DNA of 8,876 bases, taken from positions 1 through 8,876 of the forward strand of contig CAJUDC010000112.1 in NCBI GenBank assembly GCA_910584955.1, written 5' to 3'. The position numbers and the translations under genes were made by a program. Position 1 is the first letter of the stretch; the number at the start of each line of letters is the position of its first letter. This document shows, piece after piece, positions 7,857-8,876 of the stretch. Under the pieces are notes generated by a model. That model had not been told where the DNA came from, did not search any database, and worked only from the letters and a program-made list of their open reading frames with translations. Source of the DNA: an uncultured Paraprevotella sp. Its GTDB lineage: Bacteria > Bacteroidota > Bacteroidia > Bacteroidales > Bacteroidaceae.

Positions 7857-7866
7857 GCCTAGGCCA
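7811..7866. repeat. Three GCCTAGGC-core palindromes at a 22-base period
   Basis: Copy 1 is TGGCCTAGGCCA (7811-7822, a perfect 12-bp palindrome). Copy 2 is GGCCTAGGCC followed by A (7834-7844). Copy 3 is GCCTAGGC followed by CA (7857-7866). Their central CTAG cores sit at 7815, 7837 and 7859, exactly 22 bases apart each time, so the sites face nearly the same side of the helix. Copies 1 and 3 also share the following bases (CGTTT, with one G inserted after copy 1). Regular spacing of identical dyads suggests a multi-site binding array, but they lie downstream of both flanking genes, which is not where an operator is expected. I do not recognise the motif. Confidence 0.75.
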
Positions 7867-7916
7867 CGTTTGAACGGGGTGCGCACCACGAAACAGAGGT
7901 TTCCCAGGCAAGAAAA
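7850..7916. repeat. Inverted repeat enclosing the third palindrome
   Basis: TTTTCTTGCCT (7850-7860) and AGGCAAGAAAA (7906-7916) are perfect 11-bp inverted arms. Two more G-C pairs follow inside after one mismatch (GG at 7862-7863 with CC at 7903-7904). The 39-base interior contains another perfect palindrome, GGTGCGCACC (7878-7887), and a short GTTT/AAAC pairing. The left arm includes half of palindrome copy 3, so this fold competes with pairing between copies 2 and 3. Neither strand has an ideal T-run after the hairpin. No coding potential is evident. Confidence 0.6.
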
Positions 7917-7959
7917 ATCTCGAAAAAGGAGCCTGACAGATGTGCCGGAAAGATCGGAT

Positions 7960-8820
7960 TCAGTGATTGAATTTATTGCGGTATTGTATGGGCGACATAC
8001 CGGTATGTTTTTTGAAAAGGCGGGAGAAATAGGAGAAATCGTCATAGCCCAGCGAGTAGGAAATATCTTTGATCGGTGTGCGCTGTGAAGCCAGCAGTAA
8101 TTGGGCTTTCAGCATCTTTTTTTGTATGACGAACCGGATGGGGGTGCATCCTACCTCTTTGCGGAACAGACGGATAAAATGATCGCGCGAAAGGCAGGCC
8201 TGCATGGCCAGCCGGTCGAGTTGTATGTTCTCATGCAGATGCTCATTCAGGAATCTCAGTGCGGTTTTAATCCGGCTGTCGGTTGAATCGAATTTGGGCT
8301 TGGCGTATTTGATGAACCGGGCCAGCAACTGATAGATGATGCCGGTGGACTCGATACGGTCGTAGAGCGGGCGTTTCTGGTTCAGACGTACACACTCTAT
8401 CAGGGAATGCTTATTGTCGTAGAGGTGCGGATCGGCAGATTTCAGTTGCATGGAGGCGTTATGTTCGCATATCGTTCGGAAAAGCAGCAAGTCGTGTTCG
8501 GTGGCTTCCAGTTCTACCGGAAATTCAAGTTCTTCCATGAGGCCCGGCCCTTTAAACGTGTCCTCGTAGATATGAATGTAATAATGACAGAATATGCCGG
8601 TACATTCGTCGGTGTGGGATACAAAAGCCGGAATCATGTACATTTTGTGAGGGGAGAGGCGGTAACGTCCTGTAGGTAATGTGATATAGGCGCTTCCTTC
8701 CGTTACATAATATATGCGTGTGAACGGACTGATTACATGCGTGAAATTCCAGTCGGCGTTATGCTGTGCGTGTCCCACATTGAGCATCAGCAGGTGAGGT
8801 TGGCTGTTGAAATTCTCCAT
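7960..8820 (-). CDS. AraC/XylS-family transcriptional regulator
   Basis: Cytosolic DNA-binding regulator of 286 residues, a normal length for the family. The N-terminal part (about 10-110) looks like a cupin-type ligand-sensing domain: a beta-rich stretch with the YRLSPHKMYMIPAFVSHT segment (about 53-70), typical of AraC proteins with small-molecule effectors such as sugars. The C-terminal domain (about 183-286) carries two helix-turn-helix units: LDRLAMQACLSRDHFIRLFRK split as about 201-221, and IKDISYSLGYDD followed by FSYFSRLFKKHTGMSP (about 250-276), which contains the family signature. The ATG at 8818-8820 is chosen; an in-frame TTG at 8845-8847 lies inside the promoter -7 element. The gene is convergent with the protease gene and probably divergent from a gene outside the window, which would be its likeliest target. 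The effector is not predictable. Confidence 0.93.
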   Translation of the reverse strand: MENFNSQPHLLMLNVGHAQHNADWNFTHVISPFTRIYYVTEGSAYITLPTGRYRLSPHKMYMIPAFVSHTDECTGIFCHYYIHIYEDTFKGPGLMEELEFPVELEATEHDLLLFRTICEHNASMQLKSADPHLYDNKHSLIECVRLNQKRPLYDRIESTGIIYQLLARFIKYAKPKFDSTDSRIKTALRFLNEHLHENIQLDRLAMQACLSRDHFIRLFRKEVGCTPIRFVIQKKMLKAQLLLASQRTPIKDISYSLGYDDFSYFSRLFKKHTGMSPIQYRNKFNH

Positions 8821-8844
8821 AGCTGCCGCAAAGTTGAATACGGA

Positions 8845-8872
8845 CAAAGGTACGTATTTTTTTATACCTTTG
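8845..8872. promoter_or_regulatory. Head-to-head -7 elements forming a perfect inverted repeat
   Basis: CAAAGGTA (8845-8852) and TACCTTTG (8865-8872) are perfect 8-bp inverted arms around a 12-base, T-rich spacer. Each arm is a full TAnnTTTG -7 match on its own strand: the left arm for the AraC gene and the right arm for a rightward transcript leaving the window. Each -7 element lies within the other promoter's spacer or -33 zone, so polymerase could occupy only one at a time. The dyad could instead be an operator for a dimeric regulator. The rightward gene is not visible. Confidence 0.5.
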
Positions 8873-8875
8873 AAA
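8845..8875 (-). promoter_or_regulatory. Promoter of the AraC-family gene
   Basis: On the minus strand, TACCTTTG (8845-8852) matches the -7 consensus TAnnTTTG, and TTTC (8872-8875) lies exactly 19 bases upstream as a one-mismatch -33 element. This is the best-formed promoter in the window. The expected start near 8838 gives a leader of about 18 nt before the ATG at 8820. Confidence 0.65.
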
Positions 8876-8876
8876 G

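Noticed and set aside
7811..7866. CRISPR-like or plasmid-origin iterons
   Set aside because: The spacing is only 22 bases, with units of 8-12 bases and no unique spacer sequences of normal length. There is no cas or replication initiator gene nearby.
7749..7968. Direct repeat TCAGTGATT at 7749-7757 and 7960-7968
   Set aside because: Nine bases within about 200 can arise by chance. One copy is part of a terminator stem and the other spans the AraC stop codon.
7855..8088. 77-codon plus-strand frame over the palindrome region and the AraC 3' end
   Set aside because: It would start at a TTG inside the third palindrome and over half of it is the opposite strand of the AraC DNA-binding domain. 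No promoter or ribosome site.

Overview
The window reads as ordinary chromosomal core DNA of a Bacteroidales bacterium (Bacteroides/Parabacteroides-like; genus not decidable here). The reasons are: TAnnTTTG-type -7 promoter elements upstream of four genes, weak or absent Shine-Dalgarno sequences with AT-rich start regions, an ATP-type PEP carboxykinase, a 219-residue uracil phosphoribosyltransferase, and a DsbD plus large M16 protease pair. No tRNA, rRNA, CRISPR array, insertion sequence or phage gene was seen.

Layout, left to right. (1) upp, a pyrimidine salvage enzyme, on the minus strand (59-718). (2) A 315-base divergent intergenic region with one -7 element for upp and one for pckA. (3) pckA on the plus strand (1034-2641), the gluconeogenic/anaplerotic PEP carboxykinase, closed by a very strong intrinsic terminator (2664-2701). 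(4) A two-gene plus-strand operon with its own promoter: dsbD (2789-4882), a membrane thiol reductant carrier with an N-terminal periplasmic domain and a C-terminal thioredoxin domain, then a secreted zinc protease of family M16 (4885-7713), whose start lies two bases past the dsbD stop. (5) A 246-base intergenic region between convergent genes that is unusually rich in dyad symmetry. (6) An AraC/XylS-family regulator on the minus strand (7960-8820), with its promoter in the last 30 bases facing a mirror-image -7 element that points out of the window.

The genes do not form one pathway. upp and pckA are housekeeping metabolism. dsbD and the M16 protease act in or at the envelope and are probably co-translated; the protease has about nine cysteines in its mature part, so a thiol-reducing partner is plausible but unproven. 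The AraC regulator's target is unknown; the divergent gene beyond the right edge is the first candidate.

No new multi-gene system is evident. The most unexplained signal is non-coding: three copies of a GCCTAGGC-core palindrome at an exact 22-base period (7811-7866), two of which fold into a terminator-like hairpin and the third of which belongs to a longer inverted repeat reaching 7916. The head-to-head -7 elements at 8845-8872 come second.
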